A DNA stretch of 64,000 nt. Origin: Aristolochia californica. Taxonomy: Eukaryota > Streptophyta > Magnoliopsida > Piperales > Aristolochiaceae. The position numbers and the translations under genes were made by a program. The stretch lies in assembly GCA_029961685.1 (NCBI GenBank), contig JARWKL010000003.1, forward strand, positions 18,098,467 to 18,162,466. Reading direction: 5' to 3'. Below, piece after piece: positions 30,211-40,853 of this stretch. The notes under the pieces are model-generated. The model was not told the DNA's origin. It was given only the letters and a program-made list of their open reading frames with translations, and searched no databases. Each line of letters begins with the position of its first letter. Positions within the stretch are counted from its first letter, which is position 1.

Positions 30211-31160
30211 AATGTTGGAGACGCAACCATACATAATCTCCTTGAGAAAAGAAGACTTCTCGGTGCTTCTTGTGATAATATAATTTCATAGTATTCTGGG
30301 CCTCCTGGAGATGAGTGTGCACCTCAGTGAGCATGGTGTCTCTTTCTACTAACGCTTGGTCCAAAGTGGCTACCTTGGAGGCACCTAGTTCATACGATAA
30401 AATTTGAGGCTGGTCTCTACCATATACTACCTTGAATGGGGTAGTTTCAAGTGTGTTGTGGTAGGTGTTGTAACAAAATTCATACATAGCCATTTAACCC
30501 ACCGTTTAGGTGAGTACCCCACAAAACAACGAAGATACATCTCATTCGTCCAGTTGACAACCTCGGTCTGACCATCAGTCTACAAATGGTAAGCAGAAGA
30601 GAATGCTAACTTTGTGCCTTGTAGCTTGAATAGTTCTTTCCAGAATGTACTGGTAAAGATGGCATCTCTGTAATTGGTAATTGAGGTAGGCATCCCATGT
30701 ATTCGAACAATATTATCTATAAAGAGTTGAGCTACGTGAGTTGCAATGTAAGGATGCACCAAAGGGAGGAAATGGTCATACTTTGAGAAATGATCAACCA
30801 CTACAAATATAACGGATTTTCCGGACGACGAGGAAAGGCCATCTATGAAGTCCATGGAAATATCTGACCAGACTTGTGCCGGCAATTGAAGTGGATGGAG
30901 CAAACCTGCTAGACATAATGATTCAGCTTTATTCTATTGACAAATCTGATAAGCTACCACATAATCGGCTATACTGCACTTCGTACCCCTCCAATAAAAA
31001 TCCCGACTGATCCGGAAATATTTTTTTTGTCGGCCCTCATGTGTACTGTCATGGAACAAGGTTAGAATGTTGTAAATAAGTGGTGACGTGTGGTGTAGAA
31101 AAATATGGTTTTTGAAGAGGACAAGACGATCCTAAACTATCCAATGTTTCTCCGATCTCC
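30211..31160 (-). pseudogene. pol: Gy9 integrase, truncated
   Basis: Zinc domain near 30940-31060 (CQIC region with stops). Core 30580-30903 with [14 protein letters not shown] and the second catalytic site changed from TSDRDAIF to TNYRDAIF, so a catalytic Asp is lost. Stop at the HPQTDGQTE motif. 29987-30493 has the core C-terminus up to WLRLQHYR, where the sequence changes to Gy7 Gag. Confidence 0.83.
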
Positions 31161-31369
31161 CCTGGTGAATCTCATGATATAAGGTAATAAGTTCCGGATA
31201 CTATTGTGTTTCCTCCCAAATAGAATCCAATAAGAGAGCTCTGGGCTGACTGATGGCATGTAATTGCGGATCTGGAATGTCCCGGCAAGATAAAGCATCA
31301 GCCCCCACATTCAAACTCCTTGGTTTATACTCCACGGTAAAGTCAAACACCATCAGTTTACTTAACCAA

Positions 31370-32540
31370 TGCTATTGAAGTGAGGTAGTGAGGCGTTGCT
31401 CAAGAAGATACTTGAGGCTGCAATGATCGGTGTGAATCAGAAATGGTCGCCCCCAGAGATAAGGCTGCCAATGCTGTATTGCTTTAGCTAAACCAATTAG
31501 TTACTTCGCATAAGCTGCTAACTTGTGGTGGTGTTGGCCAAGTTGGCGGCTAAAATAAGCGACCGGGTGTCCTTGTTGGTGTAACACTGCACCAATACCG
31601 CCCCCCAAAGCATCACATTCCACCACAAAGTCCGGTAGCTGCAAAACCTATGCGGATGTTAATACCTTTTTCAACTGCTAAAAGGAATGAGCCGCTATCT
31701 CGGACCAGGTAAAGGCATTTTTCTTGAGTTGGTTGTTGAGCAATGCTGCAATCTGGCCATAGCTACGAATAAATTTCTTGTAATACCCAGCGAGGCCCAA
31801 AAATCCCCTTAACGCTGTAATGGAGGTGGGAGGAGGCCAATCTGTGATGAACTGAATCTTACTCTGGTCAACCTTCACCCCTACTGCTGAAATAACACGG
31901 CCCAAGTTTGCCACTTCTGAGGTACCCATAGAACATTTGGACTGATTTAAAACCAAATGATGTGAGCGGAGAAGAGTAAATACCTGGTGAAGGTGCTGAA
32001 GATGCTCTTCCCAATTGTTGCTATACACCAAAATATTATAAAAAAATACCAAAGCATATTTCCTCAAGAGAAGAAAATACCTCATTCATGAGGGCCTGGA
32101 ATGTGGAAGGAGCATTAGAGAGACCAAATGGCATCATGAGGAACTCGAAATGACCGTGGTGCATGCGGAACGCTGTTTTCTCCACATCTGATGGATGAAC
32201 GCGGATATGATGATAGTCAGACTTCAAATCCAGCTTGGTAAATATAGTAGCACCGTGTAACTCATCTAGCAACTCGTTCACCACTAGGATGGGAAATTTT
32301 TCTTTAATGGTGTGAGCATTGAGTTGCCTGTAATCCACACAAAACCTCCATGACTTATCATGCTTGCGGACTAGTAATACCAGGGAGGAGAAAGGAGACT
32401 TGCTTGGCTGAATAATTCCCTGAGCGAGCATATTTTGGTACTGCCTTTCAATTTCATCCTTCTATAGGTGGGGGTAATGGTAAGGCCACACCACTATAGG
32501 TTCAGTGCCCATTTTCAATCGGATGCGGTGATCACAGTGC
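31370..32540 (-). pseudogene. pol: Gy9 reverse transcriptase and RNase H
   Basis: The RT N-terminus has a TAG in the HLQKDEIE motif (near 32463). The palm (32036-32431) is open and ends at the active site, which reads FFYNIL: both catalytic aspartates are changed. Thumb and connection are at 31678-32085. RNase H below 31680 (VECDALGGGIGAVLHQQG, DALSCRD) carries stops. Confidence 0.84.
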
Positions 32541-32564
32541 CGAATAGGCGGAAGAGCAGTAGGT

Positions 32565-33158
32565 TCATGAAATTGAGATAAGTGGGGGTAATGGTAAGTC
32601 GGTAACTAATTGAGATAACTTACACTTGTCGGTGCTATGGACCTGAACAGCCTGAAGTGCGCAGGGCACTGGTGCCTTGGTGCCATGCAATGTGATCTGA
32701 CAGTGGTCCTCTGTGAAGGTCATGGTAAGAGCCTGAAAATCCCATAAAATAGGCCCCAACAGTTGGAACCATTTAACTCCAAGTACCAAAACAAATCCTG
32801 ACAGTGGAATCACCCGGAAATCTGCAATAAAGGAGTGTCCCTCAATATCAAAGTGGGTGGTTGGAGATATGCCCACACTGGTAATTTTAGCCCCAATGGC
32901 TACTGAGACAGAGAGGCCTGTTTTCTGCTGGATGACTAACCCAAGTTGTTCGGCCGCTGGCTGACTGATGAAATTATGCGTGCTACCAAAGTCAACTAAA
33001 GCAAGTAATTGTAGATGATGTAACTGGGCTTTAACTTGCATGGTGTTAGAATTGCGCAGGCCAGTCATGGCATGAAGTGAACTCTCTAGACCCTCTTGGT
33101 CTGTCTCCACAATCTCTTCCTTTGGTAGTATGTCCTCACAATCCTCCCACAGACACAC
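32565..33158 (-). pseudogene. gag: Gy9 protease
   Basis: 198 codons open. Acidic linker, LHAMTGLRNSNTMQVK, active site LVDFGSTHNFIS (DSG changed to DFG), VSVAIGAKITSVGI and GFVLVLGVKWF. A short duplicated segment (GTGGGGGTAATGGTAA, 32467-32482 and 32583-32598) interrupts the end of the linker to RT. Confidence 0.83.
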
Positions 33159-33169
33159 ACTGAATAATC

Positions 33170-34199
33170 TTTTGTATATGTGACCCTGGACATACTGATC
33201 ATCACAGTTAAAACAAAGGCCCTTGGCCTTTCTCTATTCCATCTCCTATCTATTCAATTTTTTGAAGTAAGGGGCTTGTGGCATAGAGTTAAAACTTTCT
33301 GGTCACGATGCTGCACTGGCTCCAGAATGTGGAGGCCCAGAATATAGTTCTGGCGTAGTGGCATTGTGCCTTCCTGGCCAAACTAGTTTTCTGACTAGTG
33401 AATCCTTCTGAACTCGCTGCTTATGCTCAATTGACCTAGCTAAATTCATAGCGAGGTCCAATTCTGTAGGACCATGTAATTCAACTTCCAGCAGCAGAGC
33501 TTTTGTCAAATCAGCAGTAAAGAAGTGAACATACTGGGAGTGACTGACAAACTCACAAGCGCACGCCAAACATTCTTGGAAGGTCTTTTGGTACACCTCT
33601 AGTGATCCATTCTATTTATAATTGATTAATTCTCCCAATGGATTGCTACTAGCAGGAAAACCAAACCTCATCATGCATGATTGTCTAAAGGTTGCCCAAT
33701 CCTGAACCAATTGGTCATTACGGAATTGGTGGTACCATAGGAGCGCTTCATCGAGCATGTAGTATGCGGCCAAATAAACCTTCTCATCCACCGGTGTTTT
33801 TTGATGATAAAAGAATTGGTCACATTTTCTTAACCAAATCAAGGGTCCTTAGACCCATCATGTGTAGGAAAATCGAGTTTAAAATACCTGGGAACCGTAT
33901 TTGGTCCTTGTGTGGGAGGCCCCAGATGGGGATTGTTATGGCGCAGTGGTGGTGGCTGGTAGTGATGGTGGTCGGCCGGTGGAGAGTAGGCTGCCGACGG
34001 GGGTCATTTTATCGCCAGAGGATGGCTTGGATTGCTGTGTCCATGGATTTGATTGCCTCACGTAGGTCAGATGTGGTCTGATGCACTTCTTCTAGGGATT
34101 GAGCTTGAACGTCAATTCTCTAATGATTATCCTCAACTAATTGCCACAAATCCTCAAGAGAAGAGGAATCCCCAAGGGTGGACTTGTCTGATACCAAGA
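33170..34199 (-). pseudogene. gag: Gy9 gag and PBS
   Basis: The Gag start reads from the PBS (34181-34199, TCTTGGTATCAGACAAG) as VSDKSTLGDSSSLEDLWQL. The linker and capsid entry follow near 33850-33900 with a frameshift. Capsid at 33612-33842 (LWYHQFRND, FGFPASSNPLGELINY) and 33303-33596 (FTADLTKALLLEVEL). Zinc knuckle CFNCDDQYVQGHIYKRLF (second Cys pair damaged) at about 33160-33220. Confidence 0.8.
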
Positions 34200-34619
34200 T
34201 GTTTGGATCTTCCTGAGCCATGGATCGAGTCACCCTACTTTCCTCTCTTCCCTCCATATTGAATCTTGACACTGGAAGAGGATTCTTGTTTCTGGAACGT
34301 GGAATGGTGGAATACGGAATGGAATGATTGAGCTTTGAAGGAAGCTCGACTTGGACCTCAGAGAGAGAATCCGACCTAGACCTCTAAGGGAGAATCCGAC
34401 CTTTTTAATTCTAATTTTCTCAATACTTACTTTCCTTCACCTTGACGTCCCCATAAATAGGGTTGAGGATGGAAATAAAAATTAGACCCATGGGTCAATT
34501 GGTTCATGCCATATTACATCTAAACCAAACCAAACCAAATGGAATTACATTAAAAGGAAATTGACATAATTTAATTCCTATGCCTGTTGATAACTCATGA
34601 TGATATGGAGTCCATCACA
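34200..34619 (-). repeat. Gy9 5' LTR
   Basis: 420 bp, on the minus strand TGTGATGGACTCCATATCATC...GATCCAAACA. TATA-like CCCTATTTATGGGGACG near 34450. It codes for EGREESRVTRSMAQ before its end. Confidence 0.85.
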
Positions 34620-35635
34620 GAAGAAGAGCTCTCGGGTAGAGAGAAGAAAAAATGAAAGAGCAAAGAGAGGTTGTCCAAGCAAAGGGAGAGAGAGTAACTC
34701 GAGAATGAGATGTGTAACTTGATTAATTCCGAATTACAACACCTCTATTTATAGTAGAGGAGGAGGTAGAGTCTATATACACTTAGCCTTTCAATCCTAA
34801 TTACATTCCCACTACAACTCTCTAAGATAAGTCTATTTAAACCAAACTACTAGAAGCATAATATGAGTTGAACTAGAACTCTTGCTTTCTTCACTTGACT
34901 ATAGAAGATAAGGCCAGCTCATAGCCTTATCCTTGTGGGTTCCTCATGACCCTTCAGCTCATCTTTATAATGTTGATAGCTCATGAGATATTTGTGGGTC
35001 CCACTTGATCTTAAAGTCTTCTAACTCAATTCTGCTTGTGCTTCTTGATTCCTTAACTCGTGCTTGCTTGGGTGAGGACTCTTCTTGGTGTCCCACGTCC
35101 TCATGGTGGATTCCACCAGCTCGAGCACCATGGTGGGTCCCACATTGTCACACATACTACACGAGTTTCTCCACTCCACATTGTGCATCTAAAGAAGTGG
35201 AAGGTTGGATCTCTCAAGGGAGGAACTCTTAAAACATGAAAAAAACACGATTATTTGAGACACAAAAAAGCTTAATCAATGAGGTACACCTCTAATACAA
35301 AAAAAAGGAGGATAAGAAAAAAGAAAAAAAGAAACAAAGGCAGACAAAGAAGAGGGAGTGAGAAAAGAAGAAAGACAAAGAGAAGGTTCCAGAGAGCAGA
35401 TCTGAGAGAGAAGCTTTGAGAGAGAGGGAACGAGAGAGAAGGTGTGAGAGTTTATAAGAGAGGAGAGCTGGAGCTGCTAGGGAGGAGAATGAGAGTTTAT
35501 TGAGAGGGAAGAGGAAAGGGCTATCAAGGAGATGAACTTCACACTTAATGAGGGTAAGCATAAATAGAATTAATGGGGGTTGAAGATAATTAATGGGCTT
35601 GAAATATGATACACTCAAATACTCTTAATTTGAAA
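34620..35635 (-). repeat. Non-coding, LTR-like DNA of unassigned family
   Basis: No protein motif. The minus strand has a clear promoter-like CTACTATAAATAGAGG (about 34739-34754) followed by a pyrimidine-rich leader, as in an LTR U3-R segment. The right part (35285-35480) is strongly AG-rich (GAGAGAGA, AAGAAGAAA) and low-complexity. No terminal TG...CA pair or internal region could be delimited. Confidence 0.4.
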
Positions 35636-36063
35636 GTTAGGCTCTTCCCTTGCCATGGATCGAGTCACCCTTATTTCCTCTCTTCCCTCCATGGATGCTC
35701 TTGACGTTGGAAGAGAATTCTTGTTTCTGGAATGTGGAATGATGGAAATCAAAGAGAACGAAGGAGCTTTGAAGGAAACTCAACCAGGACCTCAAAGGGA
35801 GAATCCGACCTAGACCTCTGAGGGAGAATCTGATCTGTTTAATCTAATTTTCTCAATACTTAATTTATCCTTCCCTTGACGTCCCCCTAAATAGGGTTGA
35901 GGACAGAATTACAAAGGTGACCCATAGGTCAAGTGGTTCACGCCACATTACAACTGAACCAACCCAAAGTAAATCAAACCAAATGAAATTACATGAAAAG
36001 TAAATTGACATAATTTAATTCCTATGCCTATGGATAACTCGTGATGCTATGGACTCCATAAAA
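35636..36063 (-). repeat. Gy10 3' LTR
   Basis: About 428 bp, on the minus strand (T)TTATGGAGTCC...GCCTAAC, ends slightly decayed. PPT and inverted repeat GAGCTTGTCCTCAAGCTC (36084-36101) adjoin it. TATA-like CCCTATTTAGGGGGACG near 35880-35896. Confidence 0.85.
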
Positions 36064-37400
36064 TCACCCCCTTCCTGGAGAAAGAGCTTGTCCTCAAGCT
36101 CGAAGTATGGATAGAGGGTGTGAAATGCAGCTAATGGCTCCCATGTCGTGCCACTAGGGTCAGCATATTCCCATTGCACTATGATCTCCCAATCACCCTG
36201 AATGCGGCAAGTCTATAATACCTGTGCAGGAGTAGAAAGGACACGTCCTTCATGTAGTAGGGGCAACGGTGTGTGCAGTAAGGGAGAATCACCTTAGAAG
36301 GCCATCAGTTGGGAGACATGAAAAACGTTGTGAATCCTGGCCTCTGGCGGAAGCTGCAAGCGGTAGGCAACTATATCAATGCGGTCCATAACCTGAAAGC
36401 GGCCATAATAATTCGGAGAGAGCTTGTGGCATTTGGAGGTTGTCAGTGACAACTGCCTGTAGTGTTGGAGATGCAACCAAACATAATCTCCTGGAGAAAA
36501 GAAGACTTCTTGGTGCTTCTTGTCATAATACATCTTCATAGAAATTTTTGCCTCTTGGAGATGAGTTTGCACCTCAGTGAGGAAGGTGTCTCTTTCGGCT
36601 AATGCTTGGTCCAAAGTGGTGACTTTAGAGGCCCCTGGTTCATATGATAAAAGGTTGGGCGGGTCTCTACCATATACCACCTTGAATGGGGTTGTGCCGA
36701 GTGCACTGTGGTAGGAGGTGTTGTAACAGAATTCAGCCAAGGGGAGCCACTTAACCCAACTTTTAGGTGAGTCCCCCACGAAACAGCGAAGATACATTTC
36801 AATTGTTCTATTGATGACCTCTGTCTGACCATCATTCTGCGGATGGTATGCTAATGAGAAGGCTAACGTTGTGCCCTGCAGCTTGAAGAGTTCTTTCTAG
36901 AAGGTACTTGTAAAGATTGCATCCCTATCATTGGTAATGCAATTAGGCATCCCATGTAAGTGGACAATGTTATCCATAAAGAGTTGATCGACCTGAGCTG
37001 CAGTGTAAGGATGCGCCAATGGGATAAATTGCCGATACTTTGAGAAATGATCCACCACTACAAAGATAACAGTTTTGCCTGACAAAAAGGGAAGTCCATC
37101 TGTGAAGTACATTGAAATATCAAACCAGACCTGTGATGGTAGCTGAAGTTGTTGGAGCAACCCAGCTGGACTTAATGTTTCAGCTTTATTCAGTTGCCAA
37201 GTCTGACAAGCCACCACATAATTGGCTATACTACGCTTCATGCCCCTCCAATAAAATTCCTGACTGATCCGAAAATATGTTTTTTGTCGGCCTTCATGTG
37301 TACTATCATGGAAGGAGGCTAAAATATTGTGAATCAGAGGGGATGTGTGGTGTAGAAAAATTCTTTTTTTTTAGAGGACCAGATTGTCCTTAATCGCCAA
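36064..37400 (-). pseudogene. pol: Gy10 integrase and chromodomain
   Basis: Zinc domain and first half of the core at 36897-37320 (CQTWQLN with CxxC damaged, ISMYFTDGLPF with MDF changed to MYF, TNDRDAIFTS). Second half at 36294-36797 (EMYLRCFVGDSPKSWVKWL, GPY module, NVFHVSQL). The chromodomain (IVQWEYADPSGTTWE-like) is in a separate frame down to 36110. Confidence 0.84.
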
Positions 37401-37559
37401 TGGTTTGCCGTTGTCCCTTGCTGGATGTCATGACATATAGCTATAATTTCAAGGTATTATTGTGCCTCTTCCCGTATAGAATCCAACAAGAGAGCTCTGG
37501 GCTGACTGATGGCATGTAATTGCGGCTCTGGAATGTCCCGGCGAGATAAAGCATCAGCC

Positions 37560-38880
37560 CCTACATTCAAACTCCCCAGTTTATACTCTACAGTAAAGTC
37601 AAACCCTATAAGTTTACTTAACCAATGCTGCTGTGGTGAGGTAGTGAGGCGCTACTCAAGCAGATACTTGAGGCTACAATGATCTGTGCGAATAAAAAAT
37701 GAACATCCCCAAAGATAAGGGCACCAATGTTGTATAGCTTTCGCCAATCCGATCAATTCCCTCTCATAACCTGCTAACTTGTGGTGGTGCTGTCGAAGTT
37801 GGCGGCTAAAATAATCAATCGGGTGGCCCTGTTGGTGTAACACTGCACCAATGCCACCCCCTGAAGCATCACATTCCACTACAAAGGACTCATCAAAGTC
37901 GGGTAGCTGCAAAAATGGGGCAGATGATAAGGCCTCTTTCAACTACTGAAAGGAATGAGCCGCTGTCTCTGACCAGGTAAAGGCATTTTTCTTGAGGAGG
38001 TTGTTGAGCGGAGTTGCAATCTGGCCATAGCTACGAATAAATTTTCTATAATACCCAGCTAGACCCAAAAATCCCCTTAAGGTTGTAATGGATGTAGGAG
38101 GAGGCCAATCTGTGACCGCCAGTATCTTACTCTGGTCTACTTTCACCCCCACTGCTGAAATAACGTGGCCCAAGTATGACACTTCTGACATTCCCATAGA
38201 ACATTTGGACCGATTTAAAACCAAATGATGTGAACGGATAAGAGAAAATACCTGGTGAAGCTATTGAAGATGTTCTTCCCAACTGTTGCTATAGACCAAA
38301 ATATCGTCGAAAAATACAAATACGTAATTCCTCAAGAGAGAGGAAAATACCTCATTCAAGAGGGCCTAGAAGGTGGAAGGCACATTTGAGAGACCAAATG
38401 GCATTACGAGGAACTCGAAATGGCCGTGATGCCTACGGAACACTGTTTTCTCCACATCTGATGGGTAAACTCAGATTTGGTGATAGCTAGATTTCAAATC
38501 GAGTTTAGTAAAAATAGTAGCTCCATGTAGCTCATCCAGGAACTCGTCCACCACTGGGATGGGAAATTTATCTTTAATAGTATGGGCATTGAGTTACCGG
38601 TAATCCACACAAAACCTCCATGACTTATCATGCTTGCGGACCAATAATACCGGTGAGGAAAAAGGAGACCTATTGGGTTGAATAATACCCTGGGCTAGCA
38701 TCTTCTGGCATTGCCTTTCAATCTCATCCTTCTGTAAGTGGGGGTAACGATAAGGACGCACCACTATAGGCTCAGTGCCTGTTTTCAAACAGATACGGTG
38801 ATCATAGTGCCTAATTGACAATAAAGCAGTAGGGTTCTGAAAGATATCCTCAAATTCTGTAAGTACGAGAGATAACATAC
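37560..38880 (-). pseudogene. pol: Gy10 reverse transcriptase and RNase H
   Basis: RT N-terminus 38594-38878 with an intact HLQKDEIERQ. The palm follows with changes. The active site is intact, [10 protein letters not shown] (about 38287-38316). Thumb 37943-38224. RNase H 37652-37942 (VECDASGGGIGAVLHQQG, YERELIGLAKA, TDHCSLKYLLE) and DALSRRD near 37550. Interrupted by a handful of stops. Confidence 0.86.
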
Positions 38881-38893
38881 AGTTGGTCGTGGA

Positions 38894-39499
38894 CTAGACC
38901 TGAACAACCTGTAGTGCACAGGGCACTGGTGCTTGTGTGCCATGCAATAGAATCTGATGTTGGTCCTTTGTAAAAGACATGGTCAGAGCTTGGAAATCCC
39001 ATAGTATTGGCCCCAACAGTTGATGCCATTTATTGCCTAGTACCAAATCGAATCCTGATAATGGAATTACCAGGAAATCTGCAATAAATGCATGTCCCTC
39101 AATATCAAAGTGTGTGGCTGGAGATATGCCCACACTAGTAATTTTAGCCCCATTGGCTACAGATATGGAAAGGCCAGTCTGTTGTTGGACTACTAACCCA
39201 AGTTGTTCTGCCACCGACTGACTGATGAAATTATGTTTACTACCAGAGTCAACTAAAGCCAATAACTATAGATGATGTAACTGGGCTTTAACCTGCATTG
39301 TGCAAGAACTGCGTAGACCAGTCATGGCATGAAGGGAAATCTCTGGACCCTCTTGGTCTGTCTCCCCAATCTCCTCCTCAGGTAGTATGTCGTCACTATC
39401 CTCCCATAGACATATACTAAATAATCTTTTGCAGTGGTGACCAATGACATATTGTTCATCACAGTTAAAACAGAGGTCCTTGGCCTTTCTCAGATCCAT
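38894..39499 (-). pseudogene. gag: Gy10 zinc knuckle and protease
   Basis: 39266-39499: CFNCDEQYVIGHHCKRLF knuckle complete, acidic linker, LHAMTGLRSSCTMQVK. A single TAG separates it from 38894-39262: LVDSGSKHNFIS (STH changed to SKH), SISVANGAKITSVGI, GFDLVLGNKWHQLLGPILWDF. Confidence 0.86.
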
Positions 39500-40388
39500 T
39501 TCCTATTTGTTGAGTTTTTTTTTCAGTAAGGAGCAGGTGGAGCCAAAGTAGAGATGTCTAGGCATGGGCCTGCACTGTCTCAAGAACGTTGAGGTCCATA
39601 ATAAGGGGTTGGCGCTGAGGCATTGTGCCTTCCTGGCCAAGCTAGTTTTCTAACCAGTGACTCCTTTAGAACACGCTGTTTGTGCTCAATTGACCTGGCT
39701 AAATTCATAGCATGGTCCAAATCTATAGGACCATGTACTTCAACTTCCAGTCTCAGAGCTTCAGTCAAACCTACAGTAAATATATGAACATACTGTGTGT
39801 GACTGACAAACTGGTTTGCTCGGGCTAACCTTTCCTGGAAGGTCTTTTGATACACCTCTAGTGATCCAGTTTGTTTGTAATTGATTAATTCACCCAATGG
39901 ATTGCTACTAGCTAGGGGACCAAATCTCATCATGCAAGACTGCCTAAAGGTTGCCCAATCCTGAACCAATTGGTCATTTCAGAATTGGTGGTACCATAGA
40001 AGCGCTTCATCGAGCATGTGGTAGGCGGCCAAATAAACTTTCTCATCCGCAGGTGTTTTTTTATGATAAAAGAATGGATCACACATGGCTAACCAAATCA
40101 AAGGGTCCTTAGACCCATCATACATAGGAAAGTCCAAGTTTTAAATACCTGGGAATAGTATTTGGTCCTTGAACGGCAGCCCCAGATGGGGATGGTGTTT
40201 GCGCATTGGTGGATGTGGGGGAGGTGGTGAGTGGAATTGATGGTGGTCGGCCGGTGGAGAATAAGCAGTGGTTGTGCTCATGTACCAATGTCCTCTTGTC
40301 GCCTAAGGAGAGCTTGGATGGTAGCATCCGTTGATTTTATGGCTTCATGCAAGCCAGTGGTTGTCTGACGCACCTCTTCCAGGGATTG
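39500..40388 (-). pseudogene. gag: Gy10 gag, main part
   Basis: Capsid 39580-39969 (MRFGPLASSNPLGELINYKQTG, ERLARANQFV, IFTVGLTEALRLEVEVHG, AMNLARSIEHKQRV) and capsid entry and linker up to 40388, with frameshifts around 40140. It is cut at 40388 by Gy11. The first residues and PBS resume at 43258-43355 (LEDLRQLLEDNRQRT, reading from VSERSSLGYSSSP). Confidence 0.84.
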
Positions 40389-40838
40389 TGTTATGGACTC
40401 CATAGCATCACGAGTTATCCATAGGCATAGGAATTAAATTATGTCAATTTACTTTTCATGTAATTTCAATTCCGTTTGGTTTACTTTATTTGGTTTGGTT
40501 TATTTTGGGTTGGTTCAGTGTAATGTGGCGTGAACCACTTGACCTAATGGGTCATCTTTGTATTTTTGTCCTCAACCCTATTTAGGGGGACGTGAAGGAA
40601 AAGAGAGGCAAGTATTGAGAAAATTATATTTTACAGGTCTGATTCTCCCTCAGAGGTCAAGGTCGGATTCTCCCTTTGAGGTCCAAGGTTGAGCTTCCTC
40701 CAAAGCTCCTTCATTCTAAATTGAGTTCCACCATTACTCGTTCAAGAAACAAGGTTTCTCTTCCAACATCAAGATCATCCATGGAGGGAAGAGAGGACAG
40801 AAGGGTGACTCGATCCATGGCAAGGGAAGAACCTAACA
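40389..40838 (+). repeat. Gy11 5' LTR
   Basis: 450 bp, TGTTATGGACTCC...GAACCTAACA. Start codons at 40781 (MEGRED) and 40817 (TRSMAR) lie in it. TATA-like CCTATTTAGGGGGACG near 40576-40591. Confidence 0.95.
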
Positions 40839-40853
40839 TCTTGGTATCAGAGC
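40839..40853 (+). other. Gy11 primer-binding site
   Basis: TCTTGGTATCAGAGC directly after the LTR. It contains all 12 bases of TGGTATCAGAGC, the complement of the initiator tRNA-Met 3' end. Best preserved PBS of the gypsy elements here. Confidence 0.9.

Larger units (their letters stand above)
30211..34619 (-). mobile_element. Gy9: Ty3/gypsy element, 3' end lost
   Basis: Minus-strand element of the Gy10/Gy12 family with 5' LTR, gag, protease, RT, RNase H and integrase up to the GPY region. The chromodomain, PPT and 3' LTR were lost in the deletion that joined it to Gy7 at 30210. Confidence 0.85.

Noticed and set aside
32467..32600. Possible regulatory direct repeat in Gy9
   Set aside because: The repeated GTGGGGGTAATGGTAA lies in the protease-RT linker code and looks like a local duplication within one decayed copy.
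35292..35618. 108-codon minus-strand frame
   Set aside because: Composition is Ser/Leu/Phe from an AG-rich low-complexity tract; no domain.
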